64,000 nt of DNA. Source: Novosphingobium umbonatum. Lineage in GTDB: Bacteria; Pseudomonadota; Alphaproteobacteria; Sphingomonadales; Sphingomonadaceae. The stretch covers positions 1-64,000 of the forward strand of contig NZ_SACO01000016.1 in NCBI RefSeq assembly GCF_004005905.1, written 5' to 3'. Both the position numbers and the translations under genes were made by a program. The notes beneath the pieces are model-generated. The model ran no database searches, was not told the DNA's origin, and saw only the letters and a program-made list of their open reading frames with translations. Shown piece by piece: positions 17,713-26,993 of the stretch; the stretch's first letter is position 1, and each line of letters begins with the position of its first letter.

Positions 17713-20700
17713 TCAAGGCTTGCGTTTGGCCTTGGCCAGCAATTCCTCCACCGTGAAGGGGCGGCCATTGGTGATCACCTGCCGCACGCGGAACGTGGCG
17801 GCAATATCCTTGCGCGGATCACCTTCCACCAGCGCAATATCGGCCAGTTTGCCCACTTCCAGCGTGCCAGCCTCCAGATTGAGCGCCTTGGCCGCGTCGG
17901 CGGTGGCGGTTTGCAGCGCCTGAAACGGCGTAAAGCCACCATCGACATAGGAGGATATTTCCGCCTGCAGATTGGGCGCGATCATCGTATCGGTGCCCGC
18001 TGCAATCACCGCCCCCGCCGCTTTCATCGCGCGTAGCCCCGCCAATTGCCCCGCCTGCAGGTTCAACATGGCAGGCGGCAACGCCTCGCCCTCGGTCACC
18101 GTCTTTTGCGCCCATGCGGGATAGAAGCTTAGGCGCGGATCCTTGCGGAAATCAGGATGCTTGGAAAGGAACGTATTGATCGCCCCGAAATTGGTGGGCG
18201 TCAACGTCCGGCCCGAACGGCCAAACAATTCGATCACATCCTGATAGACCCGCCCCTGCGGCCCCTGCTTGGGCGAGAAACCGCGCCGACTGGTGGCGCC
18301 CAGATGCTCGGTATTGTCGACGCCGGTATAGCCGGCGGGGAAAATCTCATGCGTGGCCACCGGTACGCCCATGGCATGGGCCGCCTGCACAATCCGCCTC
18401 TGGCCGAAATCGGGCATGCGGACATAGCTTTTGACCAGATCATATTTGAGCGCGCGGGCGCGGTCCAATTCCCGCTCCAGATGCGCGGGGCCAGACACCG
18501 CCACGCCCATGCGGTAAAACACCCGCTGCCATTCCAGCAGAGGCCCCGTTGTATAGATACGCGGCCCGATCCGCACGCCTGCCTCGGCGGCCTCGCGGTC
18601 TTCCACCCCGTCATAGGGCTGGTTGCCCGGATCGCGCACCGTGGTTATGCCATAGGACAGCCAGGCCAGATGCAGATTGGCGCCAAAATCCTTTTGCGCA
18701 TGGGCATGGTGGTCAATCAGGCCAGGAATGGCGGTCAGGCCCGTGGCCTCGATCACCTTGCTGGCACCAGCATAGTTTTTCACATCATGGGGCAGGATCG
18801 CGGTGATGCGGTTGCCCTCTATCACAATGTCCTTATCCGCCTGCGTGGTATCCTGCACCGCATCGACCACCGCGCCCGCATGGATCACCAGTCGGGTGGC
18901 GGGAATGTCCAGTTTGTAGGTGAAGTCCAATGGCACATCGCGGATCGCGCCGGTTTCGACGCTCACGATTTTCAGCTTGTCGGCGGCTTGATAGAGCACC
19001 GACTGGCTGTCCCCGCTCCATGTGGGGTAATGGGAAATCTCGGACGTATAGGCGCGCGGCGGGCCCAAAGGACTGGCATCAGGCCCTACTGGCCAGATTT
19101 TGAGCACACCATCCTGAATGGCCGCCATCTTCTTGCCATCGGGCGACCAGGCAGGTCCGCCTCCACCCCGCGTATCGAGCGAGGCACCCGCATCGGCATC
19201 GCGCCAGAAGGGGGCACCCTTTCCATCGCTGGGCACTACCCAGATCTGGTTATTGCCCTCGCGGAAGCTGCTGGAATAGGGTTTGGACAAAGCCAGCGCG
19301 ACATAGCGCCCATCGGGCGACCAAGTGGGTTTGCCCGGCTGCGGCAGGCTGGGTTGCAGGCGGGTGACCGCCCCGCTGGCCACATCCACCACTTGCAGCC
19401 CCGCCACGCCCCAGCGGCCATCGGTATCCAGAAAAGCGATCCGCGTGCCATCGGGCGACCATGCCGCGCCCAAAGGCTGGTTGGGGCCAGAGGTCAGTTG
19501 CCGGTCCGTGCCCTTGGCCAGATCGCGCAGCCACAATTGCGGCAGGCCCCCGCCCTTGTCCGATGTATAGGCCAGAAACTTGCCATCGGGCGACCATGCC
19601 GCATCGGCCTCCAGCGCCTCGTCATGGGTCAAGGCCTGTGGCTTGCCCCCCTTGGAGGACACGAGATACAGATCGCCCAAAGCCACAAAGGCGATATTCT
19701 GCCCGTCGGGCGAGAGCGCAGGATGCTGGATGCCCAGCACAGGGCGCGGCGCAGTGGAGGTAAAGTCCCGCTTGGCGCGGGCGTAAACGGGGCGGGTGGC
19801 CTCCAGCCTTGCGGTGAACGGAATAGTGGCCAGTTTGGTGCCCGAGCGGCGGCGGATCAGGCCATCGGAGATGTAGAATAGATCCCCGCCCGCCCATGTG
19901 GCGCGGAAGGGAAACACATTCTCCTTGCCCGAAACAGACTGGCCATCCACTTCCAGATGGCTGCCGGATGTGTCGGCCACCACATAGGCCAGTTGGCCCT
20001 TGCCCCCCAGCGAAGGGCTGTCATAGCGCACACCGGCAGGGGCAGCGCGCAGAGTGGTCACCTCGCCACCTTTGGCAGGGACGGCGTAAATCGCACTCTT
20101 GCCGCCCTCGCTGCCGGAAAAGACGATCGTGGCGCTATCGGCGCTCCACGCAGGTGCGCGATCCTCCCGCGCGCCTTTGGTCAATTGGGTCAACGCGCCG
20201 CTGGCCAGATCGATGGTCCAGATATCATAGCCACCGCCCCGCTCGCTGGCGAAAGCGATGCTCTTGCCATCGGGCGACCAACTCGGCTCGCGGTCATCAT
20301 AGGTGCCCTGCGTCAGTTGCCTTGCCTCGCTGCCATCGGCCTTGGCGGTCCACAGGTCATAATTGCCATCACGGAAGGCGTAATAGGCGATCCTGCTGCC
20401 ATCGGGCGACCAAGTGGGCAGATGGGCATCGTTGAAATAGTCGCTGATCCTTTTGGCCTCGCCGCCCTTTGCGGGCATTACCCATAGGCTGCCCTGCAGG
20501 TCAAACGCCAGCCATTGGCCATCAGGCGACACGGCCACGGCATAGGAAGTGCCCGCATGCACATCGAACGCCTGCGGCACCTCACCGCCGGGCGGCGGCA
20601 GGTTGGCGGGGCCGGGAGCGGGGGCTGCAATAGCCCCTGCTCCCCATAGCGCAACACCCAGCGCCATTGTGCCCACCCTATGCTTCTTGGCGATTTTACC

Positions 20701-20733
20701 AGATTTCACATCGCGTCCCGTCATTTTGGTCAT
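17713..20733 (-). CDS. Exported TolB-type propeller-amidohydrolase fusion
   Basis: 1006 residues. An N-terminal signal segment (to about residue 40) is followed by repeated PD40/TolB propeller blades, recognisable from the recurring SPDG(K/Q)xxAFxS pattern between about 50 and 600. A C-terminal metal-dependent amidohydrolase domain (about 610-1000) has LIDHHAHAQ as the HxH metal site, VATHEIF, and ends with the ADIALVEGDP...VITNG beta-sandwich motif. Such fusions are thought to hydrolyse cyclic amides, imides or dipeptides in the periplasm. It is just 16 bp downstream of a TonB receptor on the same strand, so uptake and hydrolysis are probably coupled. Confidence 0.85.
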   Translation of the reverse strand: MTKMTGRDVKSGKIAKKHRVGTMALGVALWGAGAIAAPAPGPANLPPPGGEVPQAFDVHAGTSYAVAVSPDGQWLAFDLQGSLWVMPAKGGEAKRISDYFNDAHLPTWSPDGSRIAYYAFRDGNYDLWTAKADGSEARQLTQGTYDDREPSWSPDGKSIAFASERGGGYDIWTIDLASGALTQLTKGAREDRAPAWSADSATIVFSGSEGGKSAIYAVPAKGGEVTTLRAAPAGVRYDSPSLGGKGQLAYVVADTSGSHLEVDGQSVSGKENVFPFRATWAGGDLFYISDGLIRRRSGTKLATIPFTARLEATRPVYARAKRDFTSTAPRPVLGIQHPALSPDGQNIAFVALGDLYLVSSKGGKPQALTHDEALEADAAWSPDGKFLAYTSDKGGGLPQLWLRDLAKGTDRQLTSGPNQPLGAAWSPDGTRIAFLDTDGRWGVAGLQVVDVASGAVTRLQPSLPQPGKPTWSPDGRYVALALSKPYSSSFREGNNQIWVVPSDGKGAPFWRDADAGASLDTRGGGGPAWSPDGKKMAAIQDGVLKIWPVGPDASPLGPPRAYTSEISHYPTWSGDSQSVLYQAADKLKIVSVETGAIRDVPLDFTYKLDIPATRLVIHAGAVVDAVQDTTQADKDIVIEGNRITAILPHDVKNYAGASKVIEATGLTAIPGLIDHHAHAQKDFGANLHLAWLSYGITTVRDPGNQPYDGVEDREAAEAGVRIGPRIYTTGPLLEWQRVFYRMGVAVSGPAHLERELDRARALKYDLVKSYVRMPDFGQRRIVQAAHAMGVPVATHEIFPAGYTGVDNTEHLGATSRRGFSPKQGPQGRVYQDVIELFGRSGRTLTPTNFGAINTFLSKHPDFRKDPRLSFYPAWAQKTVTEGEALPPAMLNLQAGQLAGLRAMKAAGAVIAAGTDTMIAPNLQAEISSYVDGGFTPFQALQTATADAAKALNLEAGTLEVGKLADIALVEGDPRKDIAATFRVRQVITNGRPFTVEELLAKAKRKP

Positions 20734-20749
20734 GGTTGGTCATCCGGCA

Positions 20750-23188
20750 TCAGAAGGTGTAATTGATGCGCCCGTAATAAAATCCGCCGCTAACCCCATA
20801 GGGCGAGTAGGGGTTATATTGCGAAAAGCCGCTGCCCTGCAGCGACACCGGCAGCTTGTCGGGATAGATGTTGAACAGATTGTTCGCGCCCAGCGAGAAT
20901 TTGATCTTGTCGGTGATCTTGTAGCCGACATCCAGATCGACAATCACCTTGGGCTGCACGGTGGCGTCAGGCCCTGCGGCGCTGGCATTGACCTGCGTGA
21001 CCGAACCATAGCGCGTGGCGCGCAGGTTCACATTGGCGCGGTCCTTTTCCCACGCGACATTGGCGATGAACTTGTTGCGCGGCGTGCCACGGGTGAAATC
21101 GCCCTGACGATCGCGCCCGATCAACACCAGACCCGCGCCAGCCAGCACCGAAGGCACGCTGTCCACGCGGGTGAACACCGTTTCGTTGAAATTGGCCGAG
21201 AGGCTCAGGTTCGCGCTGCCCAACTGGCCCAGATCAGCCCGATAGGTACCCACAATATCCAGACCGCGCGTGCGGGTATCGGTGGAATTGCCGAAATAGA
21301 AACCGCCCGCCGAAGAGGTGATCCCCGCTGCGGCCAGCACGCTGCGCACCAAAGTGCCCTGCAGGGTGGAAGAAAGCAGGATGCGGTCCTTCACCTTGAT
21401 CTGATAGGCGTCCACCGTCAGGCTGAAGCGCGGGATGGCGGTGAACACAAATCCCACCGAATAATTGACCGAACGCTCCGGTTTCAAGGGTTTGGCCCCC
21501 AGCGCGATGGCCGCCGCCGAATCCACCGGCAGCGCCGAAACGGGCAGCAAAGCGCCGCTGACATTGATCGTGCTGGCCGAGGAATAATGCTGTTGTTGCA
21601 AGGTGGGCGCGCGGAAACCGGTGCTGGCTGTGCCGCGCAGGGCCAGCCCCTTTACCGGTTCCAGTCGGGTCGAGACCTTGCCCGTATCGGTCTTGCCAAA
21701 GTCGGAATAATCCTCGTGACGACCTGCCAGCGCCAGTTCAACGCCGGGCAGGATCTTCTGCTCCAGATTGACATAGGCGCTCCACGCCTTGCGCTTCCAA
21801 CTGCCCGCCATGCTGGGGGCAAAGCCGGTGACGCCCTGCGATCCGCTGGTGCGCAGCACGCCTGCATTCACGCCGCTGGTCGATTTATAGCCACCGTCAA
21901 TATAGGAAGCCGCCTCGCCCGCCTCGATGCCATAGGTGCTCTGGCGGAATTCACCGCCCACCGCCACGGAAAGGGGCTGGTACAGGCCCAGACCAACCTC
22001 CTTTTGCAGGTCCAGATTGTTGGTCCATTCGGTGTTCTTAACCCGCCCGATATAGAAAGTGGTCGGGCTGGCAGGCCCCATCGAGGCGTTGAGCGCCGTG
22101 GTTTCGACATAGGAGACCATATTGGTGCTGTAGCTGGAGGAGAGATCGAAATTGACCGCCGCGCCCGACTGGCTCTTTACCCCCGCCGTCACCTGATAAT
22201 CGCGGTCGCTGACGTTCAGATGGGGCGAATAGCCATTGGGGTAGATTTCGGGAATATTGTTCGAAGCATCGGGGAAGCGGAAGGTGAGATAGGCGTCATT
22301 GTGGCGATGACTCATCGTGCCAAAGCTGTAGAACTTGACCGATCCCACCGGAACGCTGAAATCATAGCCGAGGTTGAAGCCTTCGCTCGCCGGTTGGCCT
22401 GCCTTGTTGACATTGCGGTCGACCGTCGCCTCGCGCGGGTCCAGAGTGCCGGTGGTGGCGCTGTAAAGCTGGCCCACGCGGGCATAGAACTGGCCTGGAT
22501 TGGGAGCCGATCGCGCGGTGCGCGCCTGCACCCAGCTTTCGGCCGACAGATGCAGACGTGCCCCGCCAATGGCAAAGCCCTTGTCAATGGAGAAGCGCCC
22601 CGTCTGGCCACCGCCATCCTTGGTCGCCCCGCCCAGAAAACTGGCGCCGCCGCCCAGATCATCCTTCATGATCACATTGACCACGCCCGCAATCGCATCC
22701 GACCCATATTGCGCCGAAGCCCCATCGCGCAGCACTTCAATCCGCGAAATGCTGGTTGAAGGGATCAGGTCCAGATCGGCAGGCGATTGACCCGATACCG
22801 TGGCACCATTGATGAACAGGGTGGCGGTGTTGTGGCGACGCTTGCCATTGACCAGCACCAGCACATGGTCGGTGGAAAGGCCGCGCAGGGCCAGCGCCTT
22901 CACGGCAAAGCTGGCGCCCGAACCGGCGTTGGACACGTTGATCGAAGGCAGCAAAGTGCCCAGCAAATCCCGCACAGATTGCTTGCCGCTGGTCTGCAGA
23001 TCCTTGGCCGAGAGCACGTCGATTGGCGCCAGACTTTGCGTCGCGCTGCGGGCGACTTGCCGCGTGCCGGTCACGATGATCGCATCTCCACCGCTGGGCC
23101 CATCGGCGGCCCATGCAGGCGTGGCGACAACCACAGCAGCGGCACCGGTCAACAATACCGAAGCGAGGCGTGAAGAAATGCAGGCCAT
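20750..23188 (-). CDS. TonB-dependent outer-membrane receptor
   Basis: 812 residues from the Met preceded by GGGGGAAT. A signal peptide (ending PAWA) precedes a TonB box (AIIVTGTRQ). The plug has LALRGLSTDHVLVLVNGKRRH and RIEVLRDGASAQYGSDAIAG, as in the sphingomonad/Caulobacter group often linked to peptides, sugars or vitamins. The barrel ends YGRINYTF. It is followed after 16 bp by the amidohydrolase fusion, so the two form an operon. Confidence 0.85.
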   Translation of the reverse strand: MACISSRLASVLLTGAAAVVVATPAWAADGPSGGDAIIVTGTRQVARSATQSLAPIDVLSAKDLQTSGKQSVRDLLGTLLPSINVSNAGSGASFAVKALALRGLSTDHVLVLVNGKRRHNTATLFINGATVSGQSPADLDLIPSTSISRIEVLRDGASAQYGSDAIAGVVNVIMKDDLGGGASFLGGATKDGGGQTGRFSIDKGFAIGGARLHLSAESWVQARTARSAPNPGQFYARVGQLYSATTGTLDPREATVDRNVNKAGQPASEGFNLGYDFSVPVGSVKFYSFGTMSHRHNDAYLTFRFPDASNNIPEIYPNGYSPHLNVSDRDYQVTAGVKSQSGAAVNFDLSSSYSTNMVSYVETTALNASMGPASPTTFYIGRVKNTEWTNNLDLQKEVGLGLYQPLSVAVGGEFRQSTYGIEAGEAASYIDGGYKSTSGVNAGVLRTSGSQGVTGFAPSMAGSWKRKAWSAYVNLEQKILPGVELALAGRHEDYSDFGKTDTGKVSTRLEPVKGLALRGTASTGFRAPTLQQQHYSSASTINVSGALLPVSALPVDSAAAIALGAKPLKPERSVNYSVGFVFTAIPRFSLTVDAYQIKVKDRILLSSTLQGTLVRSVLAAAGITSSAGGFYFGNSTDTRTRGLDIVGTYRADLGQLGSANLSLSANFNETVFTRVDSVPSVLAGAGLVLIGRDRQGDFTRGTPRNKFIANVAWEKDRANVNLRATRYGSVTQVNASAAGPDATVQPKVIVDLDVGYKITDKIKFSLGANNLFNIYPDKLPVSLQGSGFSQYNPYSPYGVSGGFYYGRINYTF

Positions 23189-23203
23189 GATATTCCCCCG
23201 TAA

Positions 23204-23220
23204 TGCGCCCGAAGGGCGCA
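23204..23220 (-). promoter_or_regulatory. Leader hairpin just upstream of receptor Shine-Dalgarno
   Basis: TGCGCCC-TTC-GGGCGCA on the minus strand forms a perfect 7-bp stem with a 3-nt loop, ending about 6 nt before the GGGGGAAT ribosome-binding site of the TonB receptor gene. It may protect the mRNA or influence translation. The rest of the intergenic region (to 23429) is AT-rich around 23290-23400 and should hold the promoter; a weak GGGAACAATTTCGTCCC hairpin near its far end could terminate the adenosine deaminase operon. Confidence 0.35.
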
Positions 23221-23429
23221 AGATTTGGTTCGCACCACCCGCTTACCCGGCGAGGGACGACACAAACGGCACTATTGCGAAGGAATGCGATCAAAACGAA
23301 TTTTCGTTTTTCATACACTTATTGATAAATTGAAATTAGCCAGCATTGCCAAAGCGGGTCAATAGAAGATCATTTCGTAGTATAGCGTATAGCAGTGGAG
23401 GGAACAATTTCGTCCCTTGGCCCGGCGAC

Positions 23430-24563
23430 CTACCGCCGTAACGAAGGCCCCTCTTCCCACTCCACAGCACCGGCAAGCATGTCGAATTCCAGCGGCCATT
23501 GCGCCGCCCATTGCGCTTTGCGTTCCGCGCTGGCCCAACTGCCTGCGATGCCGTGCAACATCATGGCGCGCAGATCATCGCGACTGGCGCCCATATGGCT
23601 ATACATCAATTCCCAAGCCCCCGCCGCGCTGACGCGATGCAATTGCGGATCATCGCTATTGGGATGCAGCGCCAGCCCCATCGCCAGCATCTTGCGGATC
23701 GGATGATGATGCGCCCAATCCTCAGGCTTCATCACGCGCAGGTAATAGGAATTGGTGGGCACAACGGTGAACAACATCCCCCTGCCCTTTAACCCCTCGG
23801 CCAGCACAGGATTGTCGATCACCGTATAGCCATGATCGACACGATCCACGCCCAATTGCTCCACCGCGATGCCCACATTGGTCCATGGCATGCCAAATTC
23901 ACCGGCATGGGCGGTGGTGCGCAACCCATTCTGCCGGGCCAAGCCATAGGCATCGGCAAACCATTCGGGGGGCCCGTCATTCTCGCGATAGTCAATGCCG
24001 ATACCGGCCACGCGCGGGTGCCGATGGCGAAGCATTTCCTCCACCATCACCATGGCGTCGGCCGGTGGCGCCTCGCGGTCTATGGCGGGGATCATCAAGG
24101 CGCTGATCCCCAGATCGCGCTCGGCCTGTTCGATCGCCTCGACCATCGCTTGCTGGATCTCGCCATAGGGCAGGCCATGGGTGTTGAGCGTGACGGTGGG
24201 GTTCCAGAAGAATTCGGCGTGGCGCACATGGGCCTCTGCCGCATCCTCCAGATATTCGCGCACCAGTCGCGCCAGATCCTCTGGGCGGCGCAGCAAATAT
24301 TGCTCCATCGCGCGCAGGGCATGCAAAACCCCCACCGGCTTGCGCCCGCGCGTATAAAGGCCCGCAGCCATATCAGCGGGGATCGGCGCGTCATAATGGC
24401 GTGCCAAATCGCGGAACGTTTCCTCACGCATGGCGCCCAGCAGGTGGCAATGCAGCTCCACTTTGGGCAGGCGCGTGAAGAAATCGCGCTGCTCGCGCGT
24501 CACAACCCGCCCTGTGGCCGAGACGGGCAACACCGCCAGCGTTTCTTCCATCGGGATCAACAT
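23430..24563 (-). CDS. Adenosine deaminase family protein
   Basis: 377-residue cytosolic protein of the adenosine/AMP deaminase TIM-barrel family, which converts adenosine to inosine using one zinc ion. Signatures: KVELHCHLLGAMREETF (HxH at residues 38-40), TAHAGE, DRVDHGYTV and NSDDPQLH. The second position after HxH carries Leu where classical Add enzymes have Asp (HIHLDGA), so it may prefer a related purine. Its ATG overlaps the stop of the permease gene by one base (TGATG). It is the last gene of the purine-nucleoside operon. Confidence 0.8.
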   Translation of the reverse strand: MLIPMEETLAVLPVSATGRVVTREQRDFFTRLPKVELHCHLLGAMREETFRDLARHYDAPIPADMAAGLYTRGRKPVGVLHALRAMEQYLLRRPEDLARLVREYLEDAAEAHVRHAEFFWNPTVTLNTHGLPYGEIQQAMVEAIEQAERDLGISALMIPAIDREAPPADAMVMVEEMLRHRHPRVAGIGIDYRENDGPPEWFADAYGLARQNGLRTTAHAGEFGMPWTNVGIAVEQLGVDRVDHGYTVIDNPVLAEGLKGRGMLFTVVPTNSYYLRVMKPEDWAHHHPIRKMLAMGLALHPNSDDPQLHRVSAAGAWELMYSHMGASRDDLRAMMLHGIAGSWASAERKAQWAAQWPLEFDMLAGAVEWEEGPSLRR

Positions 24564-25879
24564 CAGCGATGGCCCGTCGCGGTGGAGTATAGATAATAGG
24601 CCAAGGGCAGCGCCAGCAGCATCAGCCCCAAGGGGACCTGCCGCGCCCTTCCGCCCAGCAGGCTGACCAGCACATAGGCCACCAGTCCCACCGCAATACC
24701 GGTGCCGAAACTATTCGCCACCAGAGTGGCCAGCAGCATCAGGATCGGCGGCAAGGTCTGGTCCAACCTCTCCCCGCTCAATTGCCGCAAGGAACCCATC
24801 ATCCCCGCCCCGACAAGGATCAGCGCGGGCGCGGTGGCCTGTTTGGGAATGGCCATGGCCAAGGGCGTGGCCAGCAGGGCGCCGATGTAGCACAGCGCCG
24901 CCGTTACCGGCACAAGGCCGGTCCGCCCGCCTGCTGTCGCGCCAGCGGCGGATTCAACCAAAGCCGTTCCGCCCGGAATGCCCATGAAGGGCCCGAAAGT
25001 CGCCGCCAAAGCATCGACCAGAAAGGGCCGGTCTATCCGCGGCAAATTGCCATCGCCATCGGTCAGCCCCGCCTTGGCCCCGACCGCCAAAGTGGTGCCC
25101 ATGGTGGAGAAGAATTCCGCCACGAAATAGGCGAAAAGATAGGGCAAGGCCTTGATCGAGAAGGCTGCCATCCAATCGACTTGCCCGAAAACAGGCGCCA
25201 GCGAGGGCGGCATCGCCAGCACGGCATCGGGCGCATGGGTTACACCCAGCCAAGCCCCCACCGCCGTTGCCGCCGCGATCCCTGCCAGAATGGCCCCCGG
25301 TATGGCCCGCGCCTGCAAGGCAATCGCCACCGCCAGCCCGACCAGCGCCATTTGCGGGCCAGCCTGCGTGAAATCGCCCAAAGCCAAGGCGTTGCTTTTG
25401 GCATTCACCGCCACCATGCCCGCATCACGGCACCCCAGCAGCGCGATGAACAGGCCGATCGAGGCACCCAGCCCCAGCTTGATTTCCCGCGGGACCAAAC
25501 GCATCACCCAGCCCCGCGCGCCGGTCACGGTCAGCAGGGTGAACAACACGCCCGAAGCCATGGCAATGCCCAGCGCGGATTGCCATGGCAAATGCTCCAC
25601 CTGCGTCAGCGTCACGCCCAGCAGGGCCGCCCCGCCAATTCCCGGCCCGACAATGAAGGGCAGATTGGCATAAAAGCCCATCGCCAGACTGCCCAAGGCC
25701 ATCACCATCAGCGTGGCTGTCGTGGCTGCGGCCTGATCCATGCCACCACCGGCCAACAGGCGCGGGATCACCACCACCAGATAGGCCGAGGCCATAAAGG
25801 TCGTCAGCCCCGCCACGGCCTCGCGCGGCAAGGTAGATTGCCTTTCGGCCAAGCGCCGACGCCATAAATCCAGCATCAT
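24563..25879 (-). CDS. NCS2-family purine permease (AzgA-type)
   Basis: 438-residue inner-membrane protein with about 12-14 hydrophobic segments. EAVAGLTTFMASAYLVVVIP, FIVGPGIGG and the FFSTMGTTLAVG block are typical of the AzgA/hypoxanthine-guanine branch of the NCS2 nucleobase:cation symporters. It would carry the nucleobase released by the upstream exported nucleoside hydrolase into the cytoplasm. Its start overlaps the stop of that hydrolase gene (ATGA) and its stop overlaps the deaminase start, so the three are translationally coupled. Confidence 0.8.
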   Translation of the reverse strand: MMLDLWRRRLAERQSTLPREAVAGLTTFMASAYLVVVIPRLLAGGGMDQAAATTATLMVMALGSLAMGFYANLPFIVGPGIGGAALLGVTLTQVEHLPWQSALGIAMASGVLFTLLTVTGARGWVMRLVPREIKLGLGASIGLFIALLGCRDAGMVAVNAKSNALALGDFTQAGPQMALVGLAVAIALQARAIPGAILAGIAAATAVGAWLGVTHAPDAVLAMPPSLAPVFGQVDWMAAFSIKALPYLFAYFVAEFFSTMGTTLAVGAKAGLTDGDGNLPRIDRPFLVDALAATFGPFMGIPGGTALVESAAGATAGGRTGLVPVTAALCYIGALLATPLAMAIPKQATAPALILVGAGMMGSLRQLSGERLDQTLPPILMLLATLVANSFGTGIAVGLVAYVLVSLLGGRARQVPLGLMLLALPLAYYLYSTATGHR

Positions 25880-26973
25880 TGGCGCGCCTGCGCGGTAAAT
25901 CGGGCGAGGAAACGCGGCACATCGATGGTCTCGACCACCTCGACCATCTGCTCACCCCGATGCGGCGCCAATTCATCCTTCCACATTTGCGCCGTTCCAT
26001 AACCCGCACCGGCCATCAGATCGACATCCATACGGGCGTTGAATTTCTTGGTCACAAGGCTGGGGTCCAGCGCCACCGCCACCGCCATCTCGTCCCACAG
26101 CGGCTGATCGATGCGGGCATATTGCGCAACATAACGCGCCGTGGGCGTGCCCGATGCGCCGATCCTTTCGACCAATTCCTTGGTCATCCGCGCCGATGTG
26201 GTGACATTGCCGACCACAGTGATCCTGGGCCATGGCGCGGTTAATACGATATGGGCCGCTTCGGGATCGAAGATGAAATTGAAATCGGTGGCATAATCGG
26301 CATTGTCCAGCACGCGCGCGGCCTGCATGTCATAGCCGCCGCCCTGCATCACAATCGCCTTGGCCTTGGTGGCCAGATCGGGCGCGATGCGCAAAGCCAG
26401 CGCGATATTGGTGAGCGGGCCTGCACAAATGATCGTCACTTCGCCCGGATGGGCCCGCACTTGGTCGATCAAGCGATGCACCGCATCCTGCGCCACTGGC
26501 TTGGTGCTGGGAGCGCCCTCCACCATCGGCGGCACCAGATCGGGTTGATCGGGATGGTAATTACGCCCCGGCTTCACCGCATTCCATGCGCCCTTCCACG
26601 GGATCGGGCCAAAACGCGCTTCCCATGCCTTCATCTCCGGCAGTGACCGGATCAGCGGCATTTGCGCCCCCTTGGCCACAGGCACATCGCTGCGCCCCGC
26701 AATCTCCAGAAAGCGCAGCGCGTGTTGGGTTTCCTCCTCCAACCATTGGTCGCCGGTGACGACGCCAATGCCCAGCAGGTTTACTTCGGGGTCGCGGATC
26801 AAAGGAATCAGGGCCTGAAGATTGCTTTGCCCCGGGCCGAGAAAGTCATTGTCGAACCAGACCAAGGCCCGATTGTCTTTCACGGCGAGGTGACTGGCCG
26901 GTTTGGGCGCGGCCATGGCCGGAACAGCCATGGAGAGAATTGCCGCCCCCAGCAGCGCCAGTCTTATCTTCAT
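25876..26973 (-). CDS. Exported nucleoside hydrolase-like protein with altered metal motif
   Basis: 365 residues with a signal peptide (MKIRLALLGAAILSMAVPAM, cleaved near AMA-AP). The body matches inosine/uridine-preferring nucleoside hydrolases (LLGIGVVTGDQ, ICAGPLTNIALAL, YDMQAARVLDNADYATDFNF, DVDLMAGAG), which split the N-glycosidic bond of nucleosides. The canonical N-terminal Ca2+ motif DxDxGxDD is here DNDFLGPGQSN (residues 41-51): the first two Asp are kept but the DD pair is missing. Either a divergent active site or a binding rather than catalytic role is possible. It lies between an M20 peptidase and a purine permease gene in one operon. Confidence 0.75.
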   Translation of the reverse strand: MKIRLALLGAAILSMAVPAMAAPKPASHLAVKDNRALVWFDNDFLGPGQSNLQALIPLIRDPEVNLLGIGVVTGDQWLEEETQHALRFLEIAGRSDVPVAKGAQMPLIRSLPEMKAWEARFGPIPWKGAWNAVKPGRNYHPDQPDLVPPMVEGAPSTKPVAQDAVHRLIDQVRAHPGEVTIICAGPLTNIALALRIAPDLATKAKAIVMQGGGYDMQAARVLDNADYATDFNFIFDPEAAHIVLTAPWPRITVVGNVTTSARMTKELVERIGASGTPTARYVAQYARIDQPLWDEMAVAVALDPSLVTKKFNARMDVDLMAGAGYGTAQMWKDELAPHRGEQMVEVVETIDVPRFLARFTAQARQ

Positions 26974-26993
26974 GTCCTGATCCCTCCTCCTGC

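Noticed and set aside
18157-19881. A 574-codon plus-strand frame opposite the amidohydrolase fusion
   Set aside because: It has no recognisable domain, and the minus strand shows clear TolB blades and the HxH motif.
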